A stretch of DNA of 64,000 bases from DASVHS01 sp035468985 (GCA_035468985.1 DATISF010000032.1:24116-88115), one strand, 5' to 3'. Positions 16,165 through 26,308 are shown, counted from the stretch's first letter. Program-made: numbers and translations. Notes: generated by a model not told the origin, from the sequence alone.

Positions 16165-18240
16165 ATGCCCAGACAAGTACCTCTAGAGAAGACGCGCAAC
16201 ATCGGCATCATGGCCCACATCGATGCCGGGAAGACGACCACGACCGAGCGGATCCTCTACTACACCGGCATCACCCACAAGATCGGTGAAGTGCACGAGG
16301 GAACGGCAACCATGGACTGGATGGTCCAGGAGCAGGAGCGCGGGATCACGATCACTTCGGCCGCCACGACGGCGTTCTGGGGCGATTGCCGCGTCAACAT
16401 CATCGACACGCCGGGTCACGTCGACTTCACCGTCGAGGTGGAGCGCTCGCTCCGCGTTCTCGACGGCGCCGTGGGCGTCTTCTGCGCGGTCGGCGGCGTC
16501 GAGCCGCAGTCGGAGACCGTCTGGCGCCAGGCCGACAAGTACGGCGTTCCGCGCATCGCCTTCGTCAACAAGATGGACCGCGTCGGCGCGAACTTCGAGT
16601 CGGTCGTCAATCAGATCCGCCAGAAGCTGGGCAAGAACGCGGTTCCTCTTCAGCTCCCCATCGGAAGCGAAGACAAATTCAAGGGTGTCATCGACCTCGT
16701 GCAGATGAAAGCGCTCGTCTTCCACGACGAGACCCTCGGCGCGAAGTACGAAGTGATCGACGTTCCGGAGGAGTACCGCGCCGATGCCGAGCACTATCGC
16801 GAGAAGCTGGTCGAGTCGATCGCCGAGCAGCACGACGAGCTGTTGAAGAAGTACCTCGACGGCCAGCCCCTTTCCGTCGCCGAGCTGAAGGCCGCTCTGC
16901 GCGAGGCCACGATCGCTCAGAAGATCACCCCGGTCCTTTGCGGATCGGCGTTCAAGAACAAGGGCGTGCAGCCGCTGCTCGACGCGGTCGTCGACTACCT
17001 GCCGTCGCCGGTGGACATCCCTCCGGTCAAGGGTGTGAATCCGGACGACGAGTCGTTCACCGAGCGAGCGGCATCCGATCAGGAGCCGTTCGCGGCCCTG
17101 GTGTTCAAGATCATGACGGACCCGTTCGTCGGCCAGCTGGCCTTCTTTCGCGTCTACTCGGGACACGTGGCCACGGGTACGGCCATTCTCAATTCGACGA
17201 AGAGCAACACCGAGCGCATCGGCCGCCTCCTGAAGATGCACGCCAACAAGCGCGAAGAGATCAAGGAAGTGTGGGCGGGCGACATCGGCGCGGCCGTCGG
17301 CCTGCGCAACGTCACCACCGGCGACACGATCTGCGATCCGAAGCATCCCATCGTCCTGGAGACCATGAATTTTCCCGAGCCGGTCATCGCCGTGGCCATC
17401 GAGCCGAAGACCAAGGCCGACCAGGAAAAGATGGGCGTCGCCCTGGCGAAGCTCATGCAGGAAGACCCGACGTTCAAGGTCCATACGGACCGCGAGACCA
17501 ATCAGACCATCATCCGCGGCATGGGCGAGCTGCACCTGGAGATCATCGTCGATCGCATGGTGCGCGAGTTCAACGTGGCCGCGAATGTCGGCAAGCCTCA
17601 GGTCGCGTATCGCGAGGCGATCACCCGCTCCAGTGAGGCTCACGGCCGCCACATCAAACAGTCCGGCGGTAAGGGTCAATACGGCGACGTGAAGATCCGC
17701 CTCGAGCCGATCACGGACAAGGATTTCGAGTTCGTGAACGCCATCGTCGGCGGTGCCGTGCCGAAGGAATTCATCAAGCCGACCGAGCAGGGCATCAAGG
17801 AAGCGATGGAGAGGGGCATTCTTGCCGGCTACCCGATGACGGGTGTGCGGGCGACGCTCTACGACGGCTCGTACCACGACGTCGACTCGTCGGAGATGGC
17901 CTTCAAGATCGCCGGATCGATGGCCTTCCAGGAAGGCGCGAGGAAAGCCGCGCCGATCCTCAAGGAGCCGATCATGGACGTGGAAGTGGTCACGCCGGAG
18001 GAGTACGCCGGCGACGTCATGGGCGACCTCTCCCGCCGCCGCGGAAAGATCCAGCAGATGGACGAGCGCGGCGGAGCGAAGGTCATCCGCGCCCACGTTC
18101 CGCTGTCGGAGATGTTCGGCTACGCGACGCAGCTGCGCTCGATGTCGCAGGGCCGCGCCAGCTACACGATGCAGTTCTATGCCTATGAGGCCGCGCCGAA
18201 GAGCGTGGCCGATGAAGTGATCGCCAAAGTGGCCGGCTGA
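16165..18240 (+). CDS. fusA: Elongation factor G
   Basis: A 691-aa translational GTPase that drives translocation. It shows AHIDAGKTTTTER (G1), DTPGHVDF (G3) and NKMDRVGANF (G4) in the first 150 residues, followed by domains II-V at standard length. ATG 16165 (MPRQVPLEKTRNIG) was preferred to an in-frame GTG at 16120, because that extension would translate the GTAGCGGC hairpin and is unlike EF-G N-termini. No good Shine-Dalgarno precedes it. Confidence 0.95.
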   Translation: MPRQVPLEKTRNIGIMAHIDAGKTTTTERILYYTGITHKIGEVHEGTATMDWMVQEQERGITITSAATTAFWGDCRVNIIDTPGHVDFTVEVERSLRVLDGAVGVFCAVGGVEPQSETVWRQADKYGVPRIAFVNKMDRVGANFESVVNQIRQKLGKNAVPLQLPIGSEDKFKGVIDLVQMKALVFHDETLGAKYEVIDVPEEYRADAEHYREKLVESIAEQHDELLKKYLDGQPLSVAELKAALREATIAQKITPVLCGSAFKNKGVQPLLDAVVDYLPSPVDIPPVKGVNPDDESFTERAASDQEPFAALVFKIMTDPFVGQLAFFRVYSGHVATGTAILNSTKSNTERIGRLLKMHANKREEIKEVWAGDIGAAVGLRNVTTGDTICDPKHPIVLETMNFPEPVIAVAIEPKTKADQEKMGVALAKLMQEDPTFKVHTDRETNQTIIRGMGELHLEIIVDRMVREFNVAANVGKPQVAYREAITRSSEAHGRHIKQSGGKGQYGDVKIRLEPITDKDFEFVNAIVGGAVPKEFIKPTEQGIKEAMERGILAGYPMTGVRATLYDGSYHDVDSSEMAFKIAGSMAFQEGARKAAPILKEPIMDVEVVTPEEYAGDVMGDLSRRRGKIQQMDERGGAKVIRAHVPLSEMFGYATQLRSMSQGRASYTMQFYAYEAAPKSVADEVIAKVAG

Positions 18241-18250
18241 TGAAGCCGGC

Positions 18251-18282
18251 CATCCGGAGCCGCGGAGACGGCGAAGGATCTC
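18251..18282. repeat. CATCC-GAG / GAAGGATCTC element between fusA and tuf
   Basis: CATCCGGAGCCGCGGAGACG then GCGAAGGATCTC differs from the element at 34861-34892 at only a few positions. ATCC pairs with GGAT around a GCCG/CGGC core, giving an imperfect hairpin. Confidence 0.6.
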
Positions 18283-18315
18283 GGAGAAGGAAAAGCTAAC
18301 GGAGGTAGGAACCAA

Positions 18316-19509
<1,194 letters not shown>

Positions 19510-19570
19510 TACCCCTGAGCGAGTGCAGGCGAGGCGCCTGTCCTCCACTGTTCTTTGAGGAACGAAGACC

Positions 19571-19887
<317 letters not shown>

Positions 19888-19888
<1 letters not shown>

Positions 19889-19940
19889 CGTAGGTCCGAC
19901 TCTCCAGTCGGACCGGGCCGGCCGAGAGCCGGCCCTACGT
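19888..19940. repeat. GTAGG double-hairpin repeat, copy 1 (rpsJ-rplC gap)
   Basis: Outer arms ACGTAGG/CCTACGT enclose GTCCGACT/AGTCGGAC and GGGCCGGC/GCCGGCCC hairpins, so it folds as a three-way junction. Near-identical copies lie at 21526-21580 and 23845-23895, all in gaps of the S10 operon. Confidence 0.85.
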
Positions 19941-19964
19941 CGGAAGGTTCCAAGGTGAACTGAC

Positions 19965-20606
19965 ATGGCAATCGAAGGAATCATTGGCAAGAAGGTCGGA
20001 ATGACCCAGGTGTTCGCCGAGGACGGTGCACTCGTCCCGGTGACGGTCATTCAGGCCGGTCCCTGCCTCGTCGTGCAGAAGAAGACCGCCGAGAAGGACG
20101 GCTATGACGCCGTGCAGATCGGTCTGGTGGAGAAGGTCCCGAACCGCCGCATCACCAGCGCCCAGCGCGGACACTTCGAGAAGGCCGGCATCCAGCCGGT
20201 GCGCACGCTCGCCGAAGTGCCGTACAACGGCGACGCGAACGTCGGCGACCGCGTCCAGGTCGACATCTTCAAGCCCGGCGACTCGATCGACGTCGTCGGA
20301 CAGTCGAAGGGCAAAGGCTTCCAGGGTGTCGTCAAGCGTCATCACTTCAAGGGTGGACGGGCCACGCACGGCTCGATGTTCCACCGCGCTCCCGGATCGA
20401 TCGGCGCCTCGGCATTCCCGTCGCGCGTCATGAAGGGCATGCGCATGGGTGGCCGGATGGGCGGCGATCAGGTCACGGTGAAGAACCTTCGCGTGGCGAA
20501 GGTGGATGCCGAGAACAACCTGCTCTACGTCAAGGGCGCAGTGCCGGGCGGCCGCAACGGCCTGGTCTTCGTCCGCTTCTCGAAGAACGGGAAGAAGGGT
20601 GAGTAA
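19965..20606 (+). CDS. rplC: 50S ribosomal protein L3
   Basis: A 213-aa protein that initiates 50S assembly near the peptidyl-transferase centre. GKKVGMTQVFAEDGALVPVTV starts after about six residues, and the extended loop GRATHGSMFHRAPGSIGASAFPSRV with the methylatable Gln region (near residue 150) is conserved. Normal length. It lies 24 bp beyond the first GTAGG repeat. Confidence 0.97.
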   Translation: MAIEGIIGKKVGMTQVFAEDGALVPVTVIQAGPCLVVQKKTAEKDGYDAVQIGLVEKVPNRRITSAQRGHFEKAGIQPVRTLAEVPYNGDANVGDRVQVDIFKPGDSIDVVGQSKGKGFQGVVKRHHFKGGRATHGSMFHRAPGSIGASAFPSRVMKGMRMGGRMGGDQVTVKNLRVAKVDAENNLLYVKGAVPGGRNGLVFVRFSKNGKKGE

Positions 20607-20608
20607 CC

Positions 20609-21235
20609 ATGCCGACCGTTGACATCAAGGACTGGAACAACAAAAAGGTGGGCTCGGTCGACCTGCCGGACGAGATCTTCGCGTATCCGTACAAGGAGCA
20701 TCTCATCCACGAGGCAGTGCGCAACTACCTCGCATCGCTTCGGCAGGGAACGCACAAGGTCAAGACCCGCTCGGAAGTCAGCGGCTCGGGCAAGAAGCCG
20801 TTCCGGCAGAAGGGCACCGGCCGCGCGCGCCAGGGTGGCAACCGTCCGCCGATCCATCGTCATGGTGGAACGGTGTTCGGCCCGGCTCCGCGCGACTACT
20901 CCTACAAGATGAACGCGAAGGAGAAGAAGAACGCCCTGAAGTCGGCGCTGTCGCAGCGCGTGAAGGAAGGGAAGCTCGTTCTGGTCAACGACCTGTCGGT
21001 CGATGACGTGAAGACCAAGGCTCTCGCCCAGATGATCGCCAGGATCGGGGTCGAGGGGAAGGCGCTCCTGATCGATTCGCTGGAGAACACGAACGCCGTG
21101 CTCGCCTCGCGCAACAACCCGAAGCTGCAGTTCACCGAGCCGCAGAACATCAACGTCTACGACGTCGTGAACAGCCGCTACATCGTGCTGAGCCAGGCCG
21201 CCCTGGACCGGCTCACGGAGGTGCTGCAGTCATGA
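20609..21235 (+). CDS. rplD: 50S ribosomal protein L4
   Basis: A 208-aa protein lining the peptide exit tunnel; in enterobacteria it is also the autogenous repressor of the S10 operon. The tunnel loop (KKPFRQKGTGRARQGGNRPP, about residues 60-79) is intact. It is spaced 2 bp from rplC and overlaps rplW by 4 bp. Confidence 0.97.
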   Translation: MPTVDIKDWNNKKVGSVDLPDEIFAYPYKEHLIHEAVRNYLASLRQGTHKVKTRSEVSGSGKKPFRQKGTGRARQGGNRPPIHRHGGTVFGPAPRDYSYKMNAKEKKNALKSALSQRVKEGKLVLVNDLSVDDVKTKALAQMIARIGVEGKALLIDSLENTNAVLASRNNPKLQFTEPQNINVYDVVNSRYIVLSQAALDRLTEVLQS

Positions 21236-21525
21236 ACGCGAACGACGTCATCCGCCGTCCGCTGGTCACCGAGAAGTCGACGCTGCAGCGCGAAATGGGC
21301 GCGAACATCATCGCCTTCGAGGTCGCTCCGGAGGCGAACAAGATTCAGGTGAAGAAGGCCGTCGAGGAGCTGTTCAAGGTCAAGGTCGCGGAAGTCCGCC
21401 TGGCGAACGTCCGCGGAAAAGTGAAGCGCATGGGCCGCTGGGCCGGAAAGCGCCGCGACTGGACGAAGGCTTACGTCCGTCTGAAAGAAGGAGAAAAGGC
21501 TCCTGACTTCATCGAGGGGGTCTAG
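21232..21525 (+). CDS. rplW: 50S ribosomal protein L23
   Basis: A 97-aa protein at the tunnel exit, docking site for trigger factor and SRP. It starts MNANDVIRRPLVTEKST and carries the NKIQVKKAVEELFKVKV helix-strand core. ATG overlaps the rplD stop by 4 bp. The stop is followed directly by a GTAGG double-hairpin repeat. Confidence 0.96.
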   Translation: MNANDVIRRPLVTEKSTLQREMGANIIAFEVAPEANKIQVKKAVEELFKVKVAEVRLANVRGKVKRMGRWAGKRRDWTKAYVRLKEGEKAPDFIEGV

Positions 21526-21580
21526 CACGTAGGGCCGACTCTCCAGTCGGCCCGGGCCGACTGAGAGTCGGCCCTACGTG
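21526..21580. repeat. GTAGG double-hairpin repeat, copy 2 (rplW-rplB gap)
   Basis: CACGTAGG/CCTACGTG outer arms enclose GGCCGACT/AGTCGGCC and GGCCGACT/AGTCGGCC hairpins. It begins on the base after the rplW stop and ends 11 bp before rplB. Confidence 0.85.
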
Positions 21581-21591
21581 AGGAACGAACC

Positions 21592-22413
21592 ATGGCAACG
21601 AAAACATACAAACCGACATCGCCCGGCATCCGGTTCCAGTCGCACGCGGATTTCGGCGGACTGACCAAGAAGAAGCCCGAGAAGTCGCTGACCAAGGGAA
21701 AGCCGAAGACCGGCGGTCGCAACTCGATCGGGCGGATCACTTCCCGTTTCATCGGCGGCGGCCATAAACAGAAGTACCGCGACATCGACTTCAAGCGCCA
21801 GAAGCACGGCATTCCGGCGAAGGTGGCGGCGATCGAATACGATCCCAACCGCACCGCGCGCATCGCCCTGCTCAACTACGCGGACGGCGAGAAGCGCTAC
21901 ATCCTCGCTCCGGACGGCCTGCAGGTCGGCCAGACGATTCAGTCCGGACCCGAGGCCGACATCCTTGTCGGCAACGCCCTTCCGCTCTCCAACATCCCCC
22001 TCGGCACGATGGTGCACAACATCGAGCTGAAGGAGGGAAAGGGCGGACAGATGGCGCGCTCGGCGGGAACGTCGGCGCAGTTGATGGCGCGCGAAGGCGA
22101 GTGGGCGACTCTGCGCCTTCCGTCCGGCGAGATGCGCAAGGTTCACATCCGCTGCTACGCGACCATCGGCCAGGTCGGAAATCTCGAGCATGAGAACGTA
22201 TCGATCGGAAAGGCCGGGCGCACGCGCCACCTCGGCAAGATGCCGCACAACCGCGGCGTGTCGATGAATCCGGTCGACCACCCGCTCGGCGGCGGCGAAG
22301 GGAAAACGTCCGGTGGACGGCACCCGGTCAGTCCGTGGGGTCAGCCCGCCAAGGGATACAAGACGCGGCGTAACAAGCGGACGACGAAGTTCATCGTCAA
22401 GCGGAGAAAGTAA
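21592..22413 (+). CDS. rplB: 50S ribosomal protein L2
   Basis: A 273-aa protein near the peptidyl-transferase centre, required for subunit joining. RITSRFIGGGHKQKYR (about 44-59) and the C-terminal GVSMNPVDHPLGGGEGKTSGGR (about 222-243, containing the conserved His) are intact. Normal length, ending KFIVKRRK. Confidence 0.97.
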   Translation: MATKTYKPTSPGIRFQSHADFGGLTKKKPEKSLTKGKPKTGGRNSIGRITSRFIGGGHKQKYRDIDFKRQKHGIPAKVAAIEYDPNRTARIALLNYADGEKRYILAPDGLQVGQTIQSGPEADILVGNALPLSNIPLGTMVHNIELKEGKGGQMARSAGTSAQLMAREGEWATLRLPSGEMRKVHIRCYATIGQVGNLEHENVSIGKAGRTRHLGKMPHNRGVSMNPVDHPLGGGEGKTSGGRHPVSPWGQPAKGYKTRRNKRTTKFIVKRRK

Positions 22414-22416
22414 CCA

Positions 22417-22776
22417 ATGGCACGTTCACTCAAGAAGGGTCCGTTCATCGACGAGCACCTCCAGAAAAAGGTGGAGGCGATGAATCGCGAGCGCGAGAAG
22501 AAGGTCATCAAGAGCTGGTCCCGCCGGTCGACGGTCATCCCGGAGATGGTCGGTCACACGATCGCCATCCACAACGGCCGCAAGTTCGTGCCGGTGTACA
22601 TCTCCGAGAACATGGTCGGCCACAAGCTCGGAGAGTTCGCCATCACCCGCACGTTCAAGGGGCACAGCGGGAAGAAGGCGGCGGAAAAGGCGGCGGCGCC
22701 AACACCGGGCAGGGGTCCGGGTGGAGCGGCTCCGGGCACGCCGACACCGTCAACTCCTGCAGCACCGAAGGCGTAG
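22417..22776 (+). CDS. rpsS: 30S ribosomal protein S19 with Ala/Pro-rich C-terminal extension
   Basis: A 119-aa protein. Residues 1-90 are a normal S19 (MARSLKKGPFIDEHL, SRRSTVIPEMVGHTIAIHNG, GHKLGEFAITRTFKGH). After KKAAEKAA comes an unusual tail of about 28 residues made of Ala, Pro, Gly and Thr, ending TPAAPKA. Usual length is about 92. Part of the tail is encoded by a GTGGAGCGGCTCC sequence resembling the GGAGCGG repeat arm, which may explain how the extension arose. Confidence 0.95.
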   Translation: MARSLKKGPFIDEHLQKKVEAMNREREKKVIKSWSRRSTVIPEMVGHTIAIHNGRKFVPVYISENMVGHKLGEFAITRTFKGHSGKKAAEKAAAPTPGRGPGGAAPGTPTPSTPAAPKA

Positions 22777-22785
22777 CGGAGAAGA

Positions 22786-23187
22786 ATGATGGAAGCCACA
22801 GCAACCCTGAAGTATCTGAAAGGCTCGCCGCAGAAAGTGCGTCTGGTGGCGGATCTCGTCCGCGGCAAGAAGGTGGACGAGGCCCTGAGCATTCTCCGCT
22901 TCACCCGCCGCGCCTGTGCGAAGGATCTGGAGAAGCTCCTCCGCTCGGCCGTGGCCAACGCGGAGAACAAGGAGACCGGCGCCGACGTCGACGATCTCGT
23001 GGTCTCCAAGATCTATGTCAACGAGGGTCCGCGCGAGAAGCGCGTGCAGCCTGCGCCGATGGGCCGTGCCTATCAAATCCAGAAGCGCAAGTCGCACGTG
23101 ACCGTTCACGTTTCGGATGAAGTGAAAGCAGTGAACGAGCGGACCGGCGGGACGAAGAAGACGACCCGCGCCCGCGTCAGGAAATAA
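22786..23187 (+). CDS. rplV: 50S ribosomal protein L22
   Basis: A 133-aa protein lining the exit tunnel and contacting L4. YLKGSPQKVRLVADLVRGK near the start and RVQPAPMGRAYQIQKRKSHV at about 85-104 (tunnel hairpin) are conserved. The C-terminus has a basic tail (GGTKKTTRARVRK), longer than in E. coli (110 aa). Spaced 9 bp from rpsS. Confidence 0.96.
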   Translation: MMEATATLKYLKGSPQKVRLVADLVRGKKVDEALSILRFTRRACAKDLEKLLRSAVANAENKETGADVDDLVVSKIYVNEGPREKRVQPAPMGRAYQIQKRKSHVTVHVSDEVKAVNERTGGTKKTTRARVRK

Positions 23188-23198
23188 CGGAGGATATC

Positions 23199-23849
23199 TT
23201 GGGTCAGAAGGTCAACCCGTACGGATTTCGGCTCGGATTCAACAAGACGTGGCACTCCCGCTGGTATGCCGGGAAGAACTACGCCGAGACGCTGCATCGC
23301 GATCTGAATCTCCGCGAGGATCTGAAGAAGCGTCTCTCCCACGCCGGAGTCTCGGAGATCGACATCGAGCGCACCGCGAACAAGATGCGCATCAACATCT
23401 ACACGTCGCGGCCGGGAATCATCATCGGGCGCAAGGGTGCCGAGGTCGACAAGCTCCGCGACGAGCTGCAAAAGCTCGTCAACGGTGAGGTCTATATCAA
23501 CATCCAGGAGATCCAGCGTCCGGAGCTCGACGCCCAGCTGGTGGCCGAGAACATCGCCACGCAGCTGGAGCGCCGCATCGCCTTCCGTCGGGCCATGAAG
23601 AAAGCGATGGAGTCGGCGTTCCGCTTCGGAGCGAAGGGAATCAAGGTTCGCGTGGGCGGGCGTCTGAACGGCGCGGAAATCGCGCGTTCGGAGTGGTACC
23701 AGGATGGACGGCTTCCGCTGCACACCCTGAAGGCCGACGTTGATTACGGTCTGGCGCTCGCGCGCACGACGTACGGCGTCATCGGCGTGAAGGTGTGGAT
23801 CTATAAGGGCGAGATGGCGAAGACGAAGAGCCGGAGACGGCCGGCGTAG
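23199..23849 (+). CDS. rpsC: 30S ribosomal protein S3
   Basis: A 216-aa protein at the mRNA entry site. KH domain with RPGIIIGRKGAEVDKLR (about residues 67-83), then the C-terminal domain with RVGGRLNGAEIARSEW. The start is TTG 23199, supported by GGAGG nine bases upstream and by the universal MGQKVNPYGFRLG N-terminus. The stop TAG (23847-23849) is itself part of the GTAGG repeat copy 3, so repeat and gene end share bases. Confidence 0.97.
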   Translation: MGQKVNPYGFRLGFNKTWHSRWYAGKNYAETLHRDLNLREDLKKRLSHAGVSEIDIERTANKMRINIYTSRPGIIIGRKGAEVDKLRDELQKLVNGEVYINIQEIQRPELDAQLVAENIATQLERRIAFRRAMKKAMESAFRFGAKGIKVRVGGRLNGAEIARSEWYQDGRLPLHTLKADVDYGLALARTTYGVIGVKVWIYKGEMAKTKSRRRPA

Positions 23850-23895
23850 GTCCGACTCTTAGTCGGACCGGGGCCGACTGAGAGTCGGCCCTACG
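23845..23895. repeat. GTAGG double-hairpin repeat, copy 3, overlapping the rpsC stop
   Basis: CGTAGG/CCTACG outer arms enclose GTCCGACT/AGTCGGAC-type and GGCCGACT/AGTCGGCC hairpins. The rpsC stop codon lies in the left outer arm. Confidence 0.85.
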
Positions 23896-23914
23896 TTCAA
23901 GGAGACAACGCATC

Positions 23915-24340
23915 ATGATGATGCCGAAGAAGGTCAAGTTCAGAAAACAGCAGCGCGGACGCCGCCGCGGGCTGGCCACGCGCGGCCAGAAGATCTCGTT
24001 CGGCGATTTCGGGCTGCAGGCGCTGGAAGCGGGCTGGGTGACGGCGCGCCAGATCGAAGCGGGGCGTATCGCCATGACCCGCCACGTCAAGCGCGGCGGG
24101 AAGATCTGGATCCGCATCTTCCCCGACAAGCCGGTGACGAAGAAGCCGCTGGAAACGCGTATGGGCAAGGGGAAGGGTGCGCCGGAGGAGTGGGTGTGTG
24201 TGGTCAAGCCGGCGCGCATCCTTTATGAGATCGAGGGTGTGGACAAGGCGACCGCCGAAGAGGCGCTTCGGCTGGCCGCACACAAGCTTCCGATCAAGAC
24301 GCGGTTCGTCAGCCGCGAAATGATGGAGACCGGTTCGTGA
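23915..24340 (+). CDS. rplP: 50S ribosomal protein L16
   Basis: A 141-aa protein that positions A-site tRNA. MPKKVKFRKQQRGRRRGLA, GDFGLQALEAGW, RIFPDKPVTKKPLETRMGKGKG (about 77-97) are all conserved. Three consecutive ATGs allow starts at 23915, 23918 or 23921; GGAG at 23901 favours the first. The stop overlaps the rpmC ATG. Confidence 0.96.
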   Translation: MMMPKKVKFRKQQRGRRRGLATRGQKISFGDFGLQALEAGWVTARQIEAGRIAMTRHVKRGGKIWIRIFPDKPVTKKPLETRMGKGKGAPEEWVCVVKPARILYEIEGVDKATAEEALRLAAHKLPIKTRFVSREMMETGS

Positions 24341-24531
24341 TGAAGACCAAAGAGCTTCGGGACAAGACCGAGAACGAGCTGCAGACGCGGCAGCACGAGC
24401 TGGTGGAGCAGCTGTTCAAGCTGCGCTTCCAGCGCGCCACGGGCCGCATCGAGAACCCGATGAAGATCCGAGAGGTCAGGCGCGAGATCGCGCGTATCAA
24501 GACGCTGCTCGGAGAGCGCTCGCGGGCGTAG
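24340..24531 (+). CDS. rpmC: 50S ribosomal protein L29
   Basis: A 63-aa helical-hairpin protein at the tunnel exit. KTKELRDKTENEL and LFKLRFQRATGRIENPMKIREVRREIARIKT are typical. ATG 24340 overlaps the rplP stop by one base (TGATG). An in-frame GTG at 24337 would add one residue. Confidence 0.94.
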   Translation: MKTKELRDKTENELQTRQHELVEQLFKLRFQRATGRIENPMKIREVRREIARIKTLLGERSRA

Positions 24532-24545
24532 GACGAGGAAACCAG

Positions 24546-24812
24546 ATGGCAGAGCAGGAAAAGAAACAAGCGAACGAGCGGACCAAGGTCGGCGTGGTGG
24601 TCTCCAACAAGATGCAGAAGACGGTCGTGGTGGCGGTGGAGAGACTCGTGCCGCACGGCATGTATCAGAAGTACATCAAGCGCACGAGCAAGTTCCTCGC
24701 GCACGCGAACGACCCGCTCAACATCGGCGACCGCGTGATCATCGAGGAGACGCGTCCGCTGTCGAAGCGGAAACGATGGAACGTCAAGGAAGTTCTGGAG
24801 AGAGCGAGCTAG
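24546..24812 (+). CDS. rpsQ: 30S ribosomal protein S17
   Basis: An 88-aa OB-fold protein binding 16S helix 11. GVVVSNKMQKTVVVAVER (about 15-32), YQKYIKRTSKFLAHAND and VIIEETRPLSKRKRW are conserved. Spaced 14 bp from rpmC with a GAGGAA ribosome site. Confidence 0.96.
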   Translation: MAEQEKKQANERTKVGVVVSNKMQKTVVVAVERLVPHGMYQKYIKRTSKFLAHANDPLNIGDRVIIEETRPLSKRKRWNVKEVLERAS

Positions 24813-24814
24813 CC

Positions 24815-25186
24815 ATGATTCAGATGCGCACGATTTTGAACGTCGCCGACAACACCGGCGCGAAGAAGATTGCGGCGATCAAGATGCTGGGCGGCTCGAC
24901 GGCCGGGAAGTACGCCGGCCTCGGAGACGTCATCACCGCTTCGGTCAAGGAAGCCGCTCCGGATGGAACGGTGAAGAAGGGCGCGGTGGTCAAGGCCGTC
25001 ATCGTGCGCACGGTGAAGGAGCATCGCCGTAAGGACGGCTCCTATATCAAGTTCGACGACAACGCCGCCGTCCTGATCAACGACCAGCGCGAGCCCGTGG
25101 GTACGCGCGTGTTCGGTCCGGTCGCCCGCGAGCTGCGCGAGCGCAAGTTCATGAAGATCATTTCACTGGCCCCTGAGGTCATCTAG
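24815..25186 (+). CDS. rplN: 50S ribosomal protein L14
   Basis: A 123-aa protein at the subunit interface near L19. MIQMRTILNVADNTGAKK at the N-terminus and FGPVARELRERKFMKIISLAPEV at the C-terminus are essentially universal. ATG 24815 is 2 bp after the rpsQ stop. Confidence 0.97.
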   Translation: MIQMRTILNVADNTGAKKIAAIKMLGGSTAGKYAGLGDVITASVKEAAPDGTVKKGAVVKAVIVRTVKEHRRKDGSYIKFDDNAAVLINDQREPVGTRVFGPVARELRERKFMKIISLAPEVI

Positions 25187-25188
25187 CA

Positions 25189-25551
25189 ATGTACGGAAAA
25201 GCAGGCAAATACAAGGTCGAGCCGCACGGTAAGTCGCACGTCAAGAAGGGCGACACCGTGGTCGTGCTCAGCGGGAAAGACCGCGGGAAGCAGGGAAAGG
25301 TGCTGCGCGTGAGTCCGGCGAAGGGCACTGCCGTCGTCGAGCGCATGAACTTCTCCAAGCGGCACACGCGGCCGAACCCGGGAAAGAACATCCAGGGAGG
25401 CATCCTCGAGCGCGAGTCTCCGCTTCGCCTGGACAAGCTGCAGGTCGTCTGCCCCAGCTGCGGCGAGCCCACCCGGCTCGGCTCGCACCGGACGGACGAA
25501 GGCGCGAGCACCCGTTACTGCCGCAAATGCAAATCGGATCTGGGAAGCTGA
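25189..25551 (+). CDS. rplX: 50S ribosomal protein L24
   Basis: A 120-aa assembly-initiator protein with a KOW motif (KKGDTVVVLSGKDRGKQGKV, about 18-37). The C-terminus carries a zinc-ribbon-like pair, CPSC and CRKC (about residues 85-88 and 112-115), a form common in L24. Spaced 2 bp from rplN. Confidence 0.96.
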   Translation: MYGKAGKYKVEPHGKSHVKKGDTVVVLSGKDRGKQGKVLRVSPAKGTAVVERMNFSKRHTRPNPGKNIQGGILERESPLRLDKLQVVCPSCGEPTRLGSHRTDEGASTRYCRKCKSDLGS

Positions 25552-25552
25552 T

Positions 25553-26095
25553 ATGGCTGCAAGACTGAAAGAGCTGTACACGAAGGAAGTCCGCCGCAAG
25601 ATCCAGGACGAATTCAAGATCAAGAACCCGATGGCGGTTCCCAAGGTCGAGAAGATCGTTCTGAACATGGGCATGGGCGAAGCGATCCAGAACGCCAAGA
25701 TTCTGGACACCGCCGTCGAAGAGCTGAGCCAGATCACCGGGCAGAAGCCTGTGGTCACGAAGGCGAAGAAATCGATCGCCAGCTTCAAGCTGCGCGAGGG
25801 TCAGTCCATCGGCACGATGGTGACGCTGCGCGGCGAGAAGATGTACGAGTTCCTCGATCGCCTGATCAACATCGCACTGCCGCGCGTGCGCGACTTCCGC
25901 GGCGTCCCGACACGATCCTTCGACGGCCGGGGCAACTACACCCTCGGCATCCGCGACCACGTGATTTTCCCGGAGATCGACGTGGCCAAAGTGGACAAGT
26001 CGAAGGGCATGAACATCACCATCGTCACCACGGCGAAGAATGACGAGCAGGCCCGATTCCTCCTCCGCGAGCTCGGGATGCCGTTCGGAAAATAG
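25553..26095 (+). CDS. rplE: 50S ribosomal protein L5
   Basis: A 180-aa central-protuberance protein that binds 5S rRNA and contacts P-site tRNA. PKVEKIVLNMGMGEA (about 30-44), GQKPVVTKAKKSIASFKLREG and RVRDFRGVPTRSFDGRGNYTLG blocks are intact. Normal length; one-base gap from rplX. Confidence 0.97.
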   Translation: MAARLKELYTKEVRRKIQDEFKIKNPMAVPKVEKIVLNMGMGEAIQNAKILDTAVEELSQITGQKPVVTKAKKSIASFKLREGQSIGTMVTLRGEKMYEFLDRLINIALPRVRDFRGVPTRSFDGRGNYTLGIRDHVIFPEIDVAKVDKSKGMNITIVTTAKNDEQARFLLRELGMPFGK

Positions 26096-26103
26096 AGGAC
26101 CAG

Positions 26104-26289
26104 ATGGCAAAGACCTCGATGATCGTCAAGGCTGAGCGGAAGCCGAAATTCATGACCCGGAAGCGCAACCGCTGCAAGGTGTGCGGCCGGCCTCGCGGAT
26201 TCCTGCGCAAGTTTCAGCTTTGCCGAATCTGTTTCCGCCAGCTCTCGCTCGGTGGCTATATCCCCGGCGTGACCAAGGCAAGTTGGTAA
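26104..26289 (+). CDS. rpsN: 30S ribosomal protein S14, zinc-binding type Z
   Basis: A 61-aa protein of the 30S head. CKVC (about residues 24-27) and CRIC (about 40-43) form the four-cysteine zinc site that separates the short type Z form from the longer zinc-free form. It sits in the classical place between rplE and rpsH. Confidence 0.96.
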   Translation: MAKTSMIVKAERKPKFMTRKRNRCKVCGRPRGFLRKFQLCRICFRQLSLGGYIPGVTKASW

Positions 26290-26308
26290 GGACTAGAAGG
26301 AATCACCT

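Noticed and set aside
19526..19540. CAGGCG-AGG-CGCCTG hairpin between tuf and rpsJ as a terminator
   Set aside because: No T-run follows, and the S10 genes continue at once, so a terminator role is unlikely; noted only as a short palindrome.
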